Shown here: one piece after another, positions 8,483-17,161 of the stretch | Layout of the letters: each line of letters opens with the position of its first letter | Position numbering within the stretch: position 1 is the first letter of the stretch | Source: Planctomycetota bacterium | GTDB taxonomy: Bacteria; Planctomycetota; Planctomycetia; Pirellulales; PLA5 | Reading direction: 5' to 3' | DNA length: 36,445 bases | NCBI GenBank assembly: GCA_003576845.1 | Contig: QEVJ01000054.1 | Span: 1 to 36,445, forward strand | Notes under the pieces: generated by a model | Seen by the model: only the letters and a program-made list of their open reading frames with translations | What the model was told of the DNA's origin: nothing | Database searches by the model: none | Position numbers and translations under genes: made by a program

Positions 8483-9202
8483 ATGGACTTCATCAACTTC
8501 ATTACGCTCGTATTTGACCTGCCGATTCTGCCGTTTACCGTGCTGCTGATCCTGGTGTTCCTGTATTGGACGCTGGTGATCGTCGGGGCGCTCGCGCCGG
8601 ATTCGTTGCACATCGACATCGACGGCGATGTCGACGTGGACGTCCACGCGGACATCGACGCCGGACACGTCGACGTGGGACATGCCGACGTCGGTCACGC
8701 CGACGCGGGCGACGCCGGACACTTGGACGCCGGCGGTTCGATGCTCGGCAGCGTGTTGCACTTCGTCAACGTCGGCGAAGTGCCGTTGATGGTCGTGGCC
8801 AGCTTTTTCATCTTCGCCCTCTGGGCCTGCACGCTGATTTCCTACGAATACCTCGGAGCGACGCTGGGACCGCTTGTGTCGATCATCATGCTCGTGCCGA
8901 ATGTGATCGTCAGCGGCCTGGTCGCCAAAGTCGTTACGACGCCGTTCAAGTTCATGTTCAAGCACATGAACGAAGGGATCGCCGCCCCCGCCAAAATCGT
9001 GGGCAAAACTTGTATCATCAAAACACCCACCGCGGACGAGCGCTCGGGCCAGGCCGAAATCCGGACCGATAGCTCGCCGCTGCTGCTCAACGTGCGCACC
9101 AAGCCGGGCGAATCGCTGGCCAAGGGAGACGAAGCCCTGGTCGTCGCCCACGATCCTCAACGGGACACTTATACGGTCGTCAAGTTCGACCTGGAGATGT
9201 AG
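8483..9202 (+). CDS. YqiJ-like (DUF1449/OB-fold) membrane protein
   Basis: A 239-residue membrane protein. The first membrane segment is at about 12-38. A 45-residue linker made almost only of Asp, His, Val, Gly and Ala follows (about 42-86). Two further hydrophobic segments are at about 100-120 and 128-152. A C-terminal soluble domain (about 160-239, AKIVGKTCIIKTPTADERSG onward) has the five-strand pattern expected of the OB fold that ends YqiJ/NfeD-type proteins. In that family the protein works beside a flotillin, and here the flotillin starts two bases after the stop codon, so the pair is almost certainly translated together. A GGGAGG site lies 8 bases before the ATG. Its probable role is organisation of a membrane microdomain with the flotillin; the biochemical activity is not known. 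Confidence 0.85.
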   Translation: MDFINFITLVFDLPILPFTVLLILVFLYWTLVIVGALAPDSLHIDIDGDVDVDVHADIDAGHVDVGHADVGHADAGDAGHLDAGGSMLGSVLHFVNVGEVPLMVVASFFIFALWACTLISYEYLGATLGPLVSIIMLVPNVIVSGLVAKVVTTPFKFMFKHMNEGIAAPAKIVGKTCIIKTPTADERSGQAEIRTDSSPLLLNVRTKPGESLAKGDEALVVAHDPQRDTYTVVKFDLEM

Positions 9203-9204
9203 AC

Positions 9205-11313
9205 ATGGGAACGCTTCAGATGATCTTGTATGTCGGAATTGTCCTGGCCATCCTGGTCGCCATCGGCTTTCTGATCCTGCTCGTCAACTGCTACAAGAAA
9301 GTCGAGCAAGGCACGGCCGTCGTCCGCAACGGCGTCGGCGGCACGCGGGTGAGTTTCTCCGGCATTTTCGTGATCCCCGTGTTCCACCGCAGCGAGCGGA
9401 TGGACATCTCCGTCAAGCGGATCGAAATCTACCGCCACGGCGCGGAGGGTTTGATCTGCCTCGACAACATCCGGGCCGACATCAAGGTCGCGTTCTTCGT
9501 CCGCGTCAACCAGACGCAGCAAGACGTAATGCACGTCGCCCAGTTGCTCGGCTGTCCCCGGGCGTCGGAAGAACGGGCTCTCGTCGAATTGTTCGACGCG
9601 AAGTTTTCCGAAGCCCTCAAGACGGTCGGCAAGCAATTCGACTTCGTCGATCTGTACAACTCGCGCGAGCGGTTCAAGGCTGAGATTCTCAAGACGATCG
9701 GCACCGACTTGAACGGCTACGTCCTCGACGACGCGGCCATTGATTACCTCGAACAGACGCCGATCGAAAAGCTCAATCCGGACAACATTCTCGACGCCGA
9801 GGGCATCAAGAAGATCACCGACCTGACCGCGAAGCAACAGGTGCTGGCGAACAACATCCGCCGCGACAAGGAAAAGACGATCACGAAGCAGGACGTCGAA
9901 GCCCGCGAGGCGATTCTCGAACTCCAACGTCAACAGGCCGAAGCAGAAGAAAAGCAGCACCGCGAGATCGCCGAAGTCCAGTCCCGCCAGCGGGCCGAAG
10001 CCGAGATCATCGCCCAACAAGAGCGCAAGCGGAGCGAAACGGCCCGGATCGCGGCCGAGGAAGAAATCCAGATCGCCGAGGAAAACAAGCAGCGGCAGAT
10101 CGTCGTCGCCCTCAAGAACAAGGAGCGCACGACCGCCGTCGAGACGGAGCGGGTCGAGCGCGACCGCCTGCTGGAAGTCACCGAGCGGGAGCGGATCGTC
10201 ACGCTCGCCCAGATCGAGAAGGAAAAGGCCGTCGAAGTCGAGCGGAAGAACATTCAAGACGTAATCCGCGAGCGGGTCGTCGTCGAACGGGCCGTCGTCG
10301 AGGAGCAAGAGAAGATCAAGGACACGCACGAATTCGCCACCGCGGAACGGGCGAAAAAGGTCACTATTACGCAGGCGGAGGCCGCGGCACAGAAGGACTT
10401 GGTGCATGAAGTTCAAGCCGCCGAAGCGTCGAAGCAATCGGCGTCACGGCTGGCCGAGCAAAAGCTCATCGAAGCGGAAGCCGCCCGCGCCGCCGCGGAG
10501 AAGCAAACCGAAGCCAAGAAGATGCTCGCGGAAGCACTCACGGCGGAATCGGCGGCGGTCGGTCTGGCCGAAGCTCGCGTGCTCTCGGCGAAAGCCGAAG
10601 CCGTCGAGAAGCACGGCACGGCGGAAGCCGTTGTCGTCGAACGCAAGGCGGTGGCCGAAGCCAAGGGTCTGTCGGCTCGTGCCGAAGCCGTCGAGAAGGA
10701 AGGCACCGCCGAAGCCAAGGTGCTAGAACTCAAGGCCAAGGCCGACGCCGAAGGCATCAAGCAGAAGGCCGACGCGATGAAGCTGTTCGACGGCGTGGGC
10801 CGCGAGCACGAAGAGTTCAAGCTCCGGCTGCACAAGGACCGCGATATCGAGCTGGCCGAAATCAACGCCCAGAAGGACATCGCGTCGAGCCAGGCGATGG
10901 TCGTCAGCGAAGCGCTCAAGAGCGCGAAAATCGACATCGTTGGCGGCGACACGACGTTCTTCGACCGGATCGTGGCCAGCGTGTCGAACGGCAAGGCCCT
11001 CGATCGGCTCATCGAGAACAGCGACGTGCTGACCGACGTGCGGCATTCGCTGCTCAACGGCGACGGCGGCGACGCGGATGGAACGCATTTGCAGGACCGC
11101 GTCGCGGCGATCGCCCGCAAGATCGGGTTTACGACGGAGGACGTGAAGAACCTGACGATCACGGCGCTCGTGCTCAAGATGATCGGCCTGGCCGACACGG
11201 ACGGGCTGCGCGGCGAGTTGTCGAGTCTGCTCGAACGTCTGCGGCAAACGAAGCTCGGCGATTCGCTGGCGTCGACGCTGAACCTCGGCAAGGCCAGCGC
11301 AGCGAAAAAGTAG
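9205..11313 (+). CDS. Flotillin-family (YqiK-like) SPFH membrane scaffold protein
   Basis: A 702-residue flotillin. A single N-terminal membrane segment (about residues 5-28, IVLAILVAIGFLILLVN) is followed by CYKKVEQGTAVVRNG, the start of the SPFH/band-7 domain (about 30-205). A very long alpha-helical region rich in Glu, Ala, Lys and Arg follows (about 210-570), with repeated EAVEK.GTAEA-type units around 465-520. The C-terminal tail (about 600-700) is more globular. Flotillins oligomerise through these coiled coils and build membrane microdomains. The length matches the longer YqiK type rather than the ~500-residue FloA/FloT type. The start has a GGAG site within the end of the preceding gene. 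It is the second gene of a three-gene module whose third member is a giant AAA+ ATPase. Confidence 0.93.
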   Translation: MGTLQMILYVGIVLAILVAIGFLILLVNCYKKVEQGTAVVRNGVGGTRVSFSGIFVIPVFHRSERMDISVKRIEIYRHGAEGLICLDNIRADIKVAFFVRVNQTQQDVMHVAQLLGCPRASEERALVELFDAKFSEALKTVGKQFDFVDLYNSRERFKAEILKTIGTDLNGYVLDDAAIDYLEQTPIEKLNPDNILDAEGIKKITDLTAKQQVLANNIRRDKEKTITKQDVEAREAILELQRQQAEAEEKQHREIAEVQSRQRAEAEIIAQQERKRSETARIAAEEEIQIAEENKQRQIVVALKNKERTTAVETERVERDRLLEVTERERIVTLAQIEKEKAVEVERKNIQDVIRERVVVERAVVEEQEKIKDTHEFATAERAKKVTITQAEAAAQKDLVHEVQAAEASKQSASRLAEQKLIEAEAARAAAEKQTEAKKMLAEALTAESAAVGLAEARVLSAKAEAVEKHGTAEAVVVERKAVAEAKGLSARAEAVEKEGTAEAKVLELKAKADAEGIKQKADAMKLFDGVGREHEEFKLRLHKDRDIELAEINAQKDIASSQAMVVSEALKSAKIDIVGGDTTFFDRIVASVSNGKALDRLIENSDVLTDVRHSLLNGDGGDADGTHLQDRVAAIARKIGFTTEDVKNLTITALVLKMIGLADTDGLRGELSSLLERLRQTKLGDSLASTLNLGKASAAKK

Positions 11314-11330
11314 AATCGATCGTCTCTTAA

Positions 11331-11522
11331 CGCAGAGGGGGCAGAGGTTTCGCAGAGGGCGCGGAGCAGAACACCCACGATAACGAAGAGAGATAATCCA
11401 CCGACGGCGCAGATTGTCGCAGATGAAACCAAGAAATGATGGATTGATTGTCTAACTGGCAGGGATGCGACGCTGCCAGGCATTTTCCTCTGCGACCTCT
11501 GCGCGTCCTCTGCGGCCTCTGT
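11331..11522. repeat. Inverted array of CGCAGAGG-type repeats in the flotillin-ATPase spacer
   Basis: The 312-base spacer between the flotillin stop and the ATPase start holds three CGCAGAGG/GCAGAGG copies at 11331-11360 on plus, and four CCTCTGCG copies at 11487-11522, i.e. the same motif inverted. The two clusters could pair in a long stem around a ~125-base loop. Repeats of this kind recur in intergenic DNA of several bacterial phyla. No other gene is seen here; any internal promoter was not recognised. Confidence 0.75.
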
Positions 11523-11607
11523 GTTGAAGACGTAACCAACTCGTTTTTGATTCGAGTCCGAGGCCGTCGTAAGACGCGTCATCGCGAAGTGGTAGTGACT
11601 TCGCATT

Positions 11608-11623
11608 CGGAAAGTGCTTTCCG
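11608..11623 (+). promoter_or_regulatory. Short hairpin covering the ribosome-binding region of the DUF3686 ATPase gene
   Basis: CGGAAAG-TG-CTTTCCG is a perfect 7-base-pair stem with a 2-base spacer, ending three bases before the ATG at 11626. The GGAAAG half is the only purine-rich ribosome-site candidate, so the stem could mask it and lower translation of this very large protein relative to its neighbours. The 2-base loop is tight, so partial opening at the tip is expected. Confidence 0.45.
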
Positions 11624-11625
11624 CT

Positions 11626-14600
11626 ATGGCTGATGCCGAAAAACCCACTTCCGAGCAAGTTTCCAGGGCACCGGATTCTTCGCCAGCGTCCGCCGACGCG
11701 CAGCTCGATCGCGGCACGTACGAGATCATCCGGCAGCGGCTCGACGGCCATGCCGCCGAACTCAAGTCGCGGCTCGACAAGCTCAACGCGGCCCGCCGCG
11801 ATGTGTTCGGTTCGATCGAGACGAAGCTCCTCGCGACCGAGCGGATCACGACCACGAACAACTGCATCGCCCGCGACATGGTCGCGCTCGGCGAGCGGTT
11901 CCTGTTCGGGTACAACGTGCATCTGGGCCTGAAAAGCGAAACGTCGCCGGCCGACGTGCTCGCCGTGCATCGCTTCGACGGATCGGCGTTTCATGCCGAA
12001 TCGCTCGATCTGGTCGCGGACGCCCGCTTCGAAACCGACTTCCAGCAGTTGTTCAAGTATTACAAGGAGCCGAAGTTTACGCGGTTCTATCGCCGCGGCC
12101 CGGCGCTGTATCTCGTGTTTCAGGTCGGCAAGTCGGCTGCCGACATCAAGGCGTTCAAATGGCTCGTCGAGGGCGATAAGCTCCGCTACGTCGACAACCG
12201 CAGTGACCACGAAGTCCGCTTTCCGAGCCAGCATGAATTCGAGTGGAAGCGGACCCACCGCGACTTGCAGCGTAAGGGGTTGCACCCGCACATCTCGATC
12301 GAAGACCGTCTGTTCGTCGAGTGCGTCGGCGGCGACTTGACGATCAAAATCGAGGACAACACGGACTCGGGCGAAGGCATCTACAGCGAACCGGTTGCCA
12401 ACGCCGACCAGACGCTCGACGACGCGGAAATCTTCTACGCCTCGCTCGGCAACATCATCCTGCTCAAGGTTCGGCCGTATCAGGAAAAGGCTTACCGCTA
12501 CATCGCCTACAACGAGAAGGTGCAGAAAGCGATTCGCATCGACGCCATCGAACAGGCGTGCGTGCTGCTGCCGGAGGATCATGGCGTCATCTTTTCGAGC
12601 GGCTATCTCCTGCAAACGGGAGCGCACAAGACGTTCGATAGCGGCCTGGCCGGCTTGATGTTCGACCACAAGATCGCCTCGCCCAACGGCGAAGACGTGC
12701 TCTACGTGTTCTACCATCCGGAAACCGGCCAGCACGTGCTGCTCTCCTACAACCTGATCGAACAGCGAGTCGACACGCCGATCGTGTGTCATGGCTATGC
12801 CCTGTTCGAGTCCGGCAAGCTGCTGTTTTTCAAGGCCGTCGACGAGCCGCAAAAGCACCACGCAGTCCAAATCTGGCAAACGCCGTATTTGGGCGCGGAC
12901 TATGCCGTGCCGGCGGCCGACGCGGCGAAGAGCGATTCGCTGCTGTTCAAGGTCGGCAACCGCGACGTGGTGCGGGCGATGGCCGAGTGCCACGAGATCA
13001 TCGCGCTCGCCGGCAAGGACGATACTTACGCGAATCTGTACGTCGACATCGTCAAGCTCACCGGCGACGTGCTCGACACGTACCATTGGCTCGCGCAGGA
13101 CGAGGCCGCCAACCTCGCCGCGCCGCTGGCCGAGATTCGCAGCGCCGCGGCCGCGGCCGTCGACGAGTTCGACAAGGTTGTCCGCGTTCGCCGCACGACG
13201 CAGCAGCGGTTCGACAAGGTGTCGGGCGACGCGAAAAAGCTGCTGTCGACCGTCGGCGCAAAGCGGTACGAAGCGATCAACGACTATGTGGCGTCGCTCG
13301 CTGAGTTGCGGAGGGCACGCGGCGACGTGATCGGCCTGCGCGACTTGCGGTACGTCGACCGGCCGGCCGTCGATGCGATGGAGAAGCAGATCGCCGGCGA
13401 GGCGGACAAGCTCGCCGCCAAGTCGGTCGAGTTCTTGCTCCGACCGGACGCGCTCGCGCCCTACGAGCAGCGGATCGGCGGTCTTCGCGGGCGAATCGAC
13501 GCCGTGCCCACCGCCGCCGAAGCGAAGAAGCTCGACGAAGAGTTCGCCTCGGCCGGCGGCGAACTCGAAATGCTCATCGACGTGGTGGGCAATCTCAAGA
13601 TCGACGACGCCACGCGCCGCACCGCGATCACCGACGCCATTTCGACGATCTACTCGCAGCTCAACCAGGCCCGCGCGGAACTCAAGAAAAAGGCCAAGGA
13701 GTTGCTGTCCGTCGAAGGGGTCGCCGAGTTCGCGGCCCAAATGAAGCTGCTCGGCCAGGCGGTGACGAATTACCTCGAATTGTGCGACGAACCGCGCAAG
13801 TGCGACGACTATCTCACCAAGGTGATGGTGCAGATCGAGGAACTCGAAGGCCGGTTCGCCGAGTTCGACGAGTTCGTCGAGCAACTCGCGGCGAAGCGCG
13901 ACGAAGTCTACACGGCGTTCGACACGCGCAAGGTGGCGCTCGTCGAAGCCCGCAACAAGCGCGCGGCGTCGCTGCTCGCCGCGGCCGATCGGATTCTCAA
14001 GGGCGTCGCCACGCGGGTCGCGGGTTTCAAGGAAGCGGCGGATATCCACGCCTATTTCGCCGCCGACCTGATGATCGACAAAGTCCGCGACCTGGTGCGG
14101 CAACTCGGCGAGTTGGGCGACTCGGTCAAGGTCGACGAGATTCAGAGCCGGCTCAAGACGATCCGCGAAGACGCCTTGCGGCAGCTCAAGGACCGCAAGG
14201 AACTGTTCGTCGACGGCCAGAACGCGATCCGCTTCGGCAAGCACGCGTTCTCGGTCAATACGCAGGTGCTCGATCTGACGACCGTGCTCAAGGACGGCCG
14301 GCTGTGCTTGCACCTGGCCGGGACGAACTTCGTCGAGCCGGTGGCGGACGAAACGCTGCTCGCGGCGCAAGACCTGTGGGACCAGGAAGTCGTCTCCGAA
14401 AACAAGGACGTCTATCGCGGCGAGTTCCTGGCGTATCGACTGCTGCGCGAGCTGGAAGAAGGTCCGGCGGCGGACTTGGACGCGGCGACTCGGCTCGACG
14501 AAGCGGAATTGCTGCTCCGCGTTCAGCAGTTCATGTCGCCGCGCTACGCCGAAGGCTACGTCAAAGGCGTTCACGATCAGGACGCGGCCAAGCTACTTAA

Positions 14601-16986
14601 GGCGCTCCTTGAAATCCGTGCGTCAATAGGCCTGTTGCGGTTTCATCCGCAAGCCCGGGCCCTGGCGATGCTCTGCTGGCTGCACGAAGACGACGCCGAG
14701 CGAAAGCAGCATCTCTCGGCCAAAATTCGCGGCGCGGGGGCCGTGTTCAAGGCATTTCCGGGCGTCGATATCGCCGATGCCTACGTCGCCGAATTGCGCC
14801 CGCTCTTGGCCGCGTTCGTGCATCGCACGGGTCTGTTCGCCGAGTCGCTCGTCGAGCAGGCGGCCGAGTATCTGTTCGAGGAATTGTCGCAACACGAGCA
14901 TTTCGCACTCCACGAGAAGTCGGCCGGCTTGCTGCGCGAGTTCGGCGCCCATCTCGACAAGCACCGGCTGCGCGAGTCTTATGAAAAGTCGCTCGCGCCG
15001 CTTAGAAAGAACGTGCAATCGGCGTTCGTCGTCCTTCGCGATTGGGTCGGCGCATTTTTGAGCCAACGCGGCGCGGGCGAGGACGCCGTCTATGCCGATG
15101 CGGTGGCCGTGTCGCTGTTGTATCGTCCGCCGGTCGAACGGCCCGTGCTCGGCGGGACGTCGACGCGCGAACTTACCGGTTTTCTCGGTCAGCACGCGAC
15201 GATCGACAACGGCGTTTACAAGCTCGACTACAACGCTTTCCGCCTGAAGCTCCGCCGCTACGAGCGCGACCTCGCCCCGCGGTTCGAGGCGTATCAAACG
15301 GCCAAGAAAACGCTGCTCGCCGGCAAGCGCGAGGAACTCAAGCTAGAAGAGTTCAAGCCGAAGGTGCTCACGTCGTTCGTCCGCAACAAGCTGCTCGACG
15401 AGGTGCTGCTGCCGGCGATCGGCAACAACCTGGCCAAGCAGATCGGCGTGGTCGGCGAGGAGAAGCGGACCGATTTGATGGGCCTTTTGTTGCTCGTTTC
15501 GCCGCCGGGCTACGGCAAGACGACGCTCATGGAATACGTCGCCAATCGCCTCGGCATCACCTTCGTCAAGGTGAATGGACCCGCGATCGGCCATGCCGTT
15601 ACGTCGCTCGATCCGGCGGAAGCGCCAAACGCCGGAGCGCGCGAGGAAGTCAATCGGCTCAACCTCGCGCTCGAAATGGGCGACAACGTCATGCTGTATA
15701 TCGACGATATCCAGCATTGCAACCCGGAGTTCTTGCAGAAGTTCATTTCGCTCTGCGACGCGCAGCGAAAGATCGAGGGCGTGTACCGCGGCAAGACGCG
15801 GACCTACGACCTCCGCGGACGGAAGGTGTGCGTCGTGATGGCGGGCAATCCGTACACCGAGAGCGGCGAGAAGTTCAAGATTCCCGACATGCTCGCGAAC
15901 CGGGCCGACGTGTACAACTTGGGCGACATCGCCGGCGGCAACGCGGAAGCGTTCCGCTTGAGCTATCTCGAAAACGCGCTCACTTCGAATGCGGCCCTGT
16001 CGGTGATTTCCTCGCGGAGCCACAAGGACGTGCACGGCATCATCAAGATCGCGGCGACCGGCTCGGCCGAGGGGATCGAATGGGATGCGACGTACTCGGC
16101 GGAAGAGCTGGCCGACGCCGTGGCCGTGATGAAGAAGTTGCTCCGCGTGCGCGACGTGCTACTGCGCGTGAACGAGGAATACATCCGTTCGGCCGCGCAA
16201 GCCGACGAATTCCGCACGGAGCCGGCGTTCAAGCTGCAAGGTTCGTATCGCGACATGAACAAGCTCGCCGAACGCGTCGTGCCGGTGATGAACGACGCGG
16301 AGTTGGAGGCGACGATCGCGGCGCATTACCGCAATCAGGCCCAAACGCTCACGACCGGCGCCGAAGCGAACCTCCTCAAGCTCAAGGAAATGTTCGGCCA
16401 GTTATCAGTGGAAGAGGCCGAGCGGTGGGAGAATATCTGCCGCACGTACCAGCGGAACCAAATGCTCCGCGGCGTCGGCTCGGACGACAAGACGGGTCTG
16501 GTCATCGCGCAGCTCACCGCGCTCGGCGAAGGATTGGCCGCGATCAACAAATCCTTGGGCGGCGCCGTCGACCGGATGAGCCAGCGGCGCGAGTCCGCAG
16601 AGCCCACCGCGACGCACGAACAGATTGCGGCGGCGCTCGCGCACCTCGAATCGCTCGGCGAACGGCTCTCGGCGGTGCAGACGACGCTGGCCGACGGGGC
16701 GGGCAAGCTCGGTGAAACGCTGTCGGCCGCCGCCAGGAAGACCGACGAACCGGTCGTCCCCGCCACCGTCCAGGTCGTCAACCGCGTTCCCCGAGCGTTC
16801 CTCGACGTGATTCAAACGCAATTTCAACTGCTCTACGCCTGGATGCGGGCGAGCGTCGCCAAGGAAGCGTCCGGAGACAACGGCGAAGGCGACCGCGAAA
16901 AGTTCCGCCAGGCAGTCGACGAAACGATGCAGCGGTATCAGGTGCTCATCAAGAAGCTCGAAGAAGGCTCGCAGCGCGGCGGTTAG
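11626..16986 (+). CDS. DUF3686-type 'DNA repair' AAA+ ATPase, 1786 residues
   Basis: A giant soluble protein. Residues ~25-480 form the beta-rich DUF3686-like N-terminal region with many aromatic repeats resembling propeller blades. Residues ~490-1250 are mostly helical or coiled coil. The AAA+ module follows: Walker A SPPGYGKTTLM (about 1292-1302), Walker B NVMLYIDD (about 1354-1361) and a sensor-1 asparagine in VVMAGNPYTES (about 1408). The last ~250 residues are again helical with repeated HLESLGERLSAVQ-type heptads. ATG 11626 (MADAEKP) was preferred over an in-frame GTG at 11614. Members of this family are annotated as DNA-repair ATPases from weak similarity only; function is unproven. 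It follows the YqiJ-like and flotillin genes in the same direction and meets the YhaN-like ATPase tail to tail. The protein has no membrane segment, so the flotillin could recruit it to the membrane (inference). Confidence 0.9.
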   Translation: MADAEKPTSEQVSRAPDSSPASADAQLDRGTYEIIRQRLDGHAAELKSRLDKLNAARRDVFGSIETKLLATERITTTNNCIARDMVALGERFLFGYNVHLGLKSETSPADVLAVHRFDGSAFHAESLDLVADARFETDFQQLFKYYKEPKFTRFYRRGPALYLVFQVGKSAADIKAFKWLVEGDKLRYVDNRSDHEVRFPSQHEFEWKRTHRDLQRKGLHPHISIEDRLFVECVGGDLTIKIEDNTDSGEGIYSEPVANADQTLDDAEIFYASLGNIILLKVRPYQEKAYRYIAYNEKVQKAIRIDAIEQACVLLPEDHGVIFSSGYLLQTGAHKTFDSGLAGLMFDHKIASPNGEDVLYVFYHPETGQHVLLSYNLIEQRVDTPIVCHGYALFESGKLLFFKAVDEPQKHHAVQIWQTPYLGADYAVPAADAAKSDSLLFKVGNRDVVRAMAECHEIIALAGKDDTYANLYVDIVKLTGDVLDTYHWLAQDEAANLAAPLAEIRSAAAAAVDEFDKVVRVRRTTQQRFDKVSGDAKKLLSTVGAKRYEAINDYVASLAELRRARGDVIGLRDLRYVDRPAVDAMEKQIAGEADKLAAKSVEFLLRPDALAPYEQRIGGLRGRIDAVPTAAEAKKLDEEFASAGGELEMLIDVVGNLKIDDATRRTAITDAISTIYSQLNQARAELKKKAKELLSVEGVAEFAAQMKLLGQAVTNYLELCDEPRKCDDYLTKVMVQIEELEGRFAEFDEFVEQLAAKRDEVYTAFDTRKVALVEARNKRAASLLAAADRILKGVATRVAGFKEAADIHAYFAADLMIDKVRDLVRQLGELGDSVKVDEIQSRLKTIREDALRQLKDRKELFVDGQNAIRFGKHAFSVNTQVLDLTTVLKDGRLCLHLAGTNFVEPVADETLLAAQDLWDQEVVSENKDVYRGEFLAYRLLRELEEGPAADLDAATRLDEAELLLRVQQFMSPRYAEGYVKGVHDQDAAKLLKALLEIRASIGLLRFHPQARALAMLCWLHEDDAERKQHLSAKIRGAGAVFKAFPGVDIADAYVAELRPLLAAFVHRTGLFAESLVEQAAEYLFEELSQHEHFALHEKSAGLLREFGAHLDKHRLRESYEKSLAPLRKNVQSAFVVLRDWVGAFLSQRGAGEDAVYADAVAVSLLYRPPVERPVLGGTSTRELTGFLGQHATIDNGVYKLDYNAFRLKLRRYERDLAPRFEAYQTAKKTLLAGKREELKLEEFKPKVLTSFVRNKLLDEVLLPAIGNNLAKQIGVVGEEKRTDLMGLLLLVSPPGYGKTTLMEYVANRLGITFVKVNGPAIGHAVTSLDPAEAPNAGAREEVNRLNLALEMGDNVMLYIDDIQHCNPEFLQKFISLCDAQRKIEGVYRGKTRTYDLRGRKVCVVMAGNPYTESGEKFKIPDMLANRADVYNLGDIAGGNAEAFRLSYLENALTSNAALSVISSRSHKDVHGIIKIAATGSAEGIEWDATYSAEELADAVAVMKKLLRVRDVLLRVNEEYIRSAAQADEFRTEPAFKLQGSYRDMNKLAERVVPVMNDAELEATIAAHYRNQAQTLTTGAEANLLKLKEMFGQLSVEEAERWENICRTYQRNQMLRGVGSDDKTGLVIAQLTALGEGLAAINKSLGGAVDRMSQRRESAEPTATHEQIAAALAHLESLGERLSAVQTTLADGAGKLGETLSAAARKTDEPVVPATVQVVNRVPRAFLDVIQTQFQLLYAWMRASVAKEASGDNGEGDREKFRQAVDETMQRYQVLIKKLEEGSQRGG

Positions 16987-17161
16987 GCGCGCGCGGCGGT
17001 CAGCGCGTAGGTCAGGCCAAGCGGCGTACCACTCGACCACTCTCGAATCGCCAAATCCGCGCCGGCCTGACAAACGTCGCTGGCGAGCCGGGGCGGATCG
17101 AGTGTTTCGCCAAAGGCGCGGCCGCTTGCCGCTTGGCTCGACCGACAAGCGGGATCGCGGG

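Noticed and set aside
9169-10437. 422-codon open frame on minus antisense to the flotillin gene
   Set aside because: Composition is dominated by Leu/Asp/Phe runs that mirror the Glu/Ala/Lys coiled coil; no family resemblance.
11452-14574. 1040-codon open frame on minus antisense to the DUF3686 ATPase gene
   Set aside because: It mirrors a gene with clear AAA+ motifs; long antisense frames are expected at this GC content, and its translation is Arg/Glu/Leu-rich with no motif.
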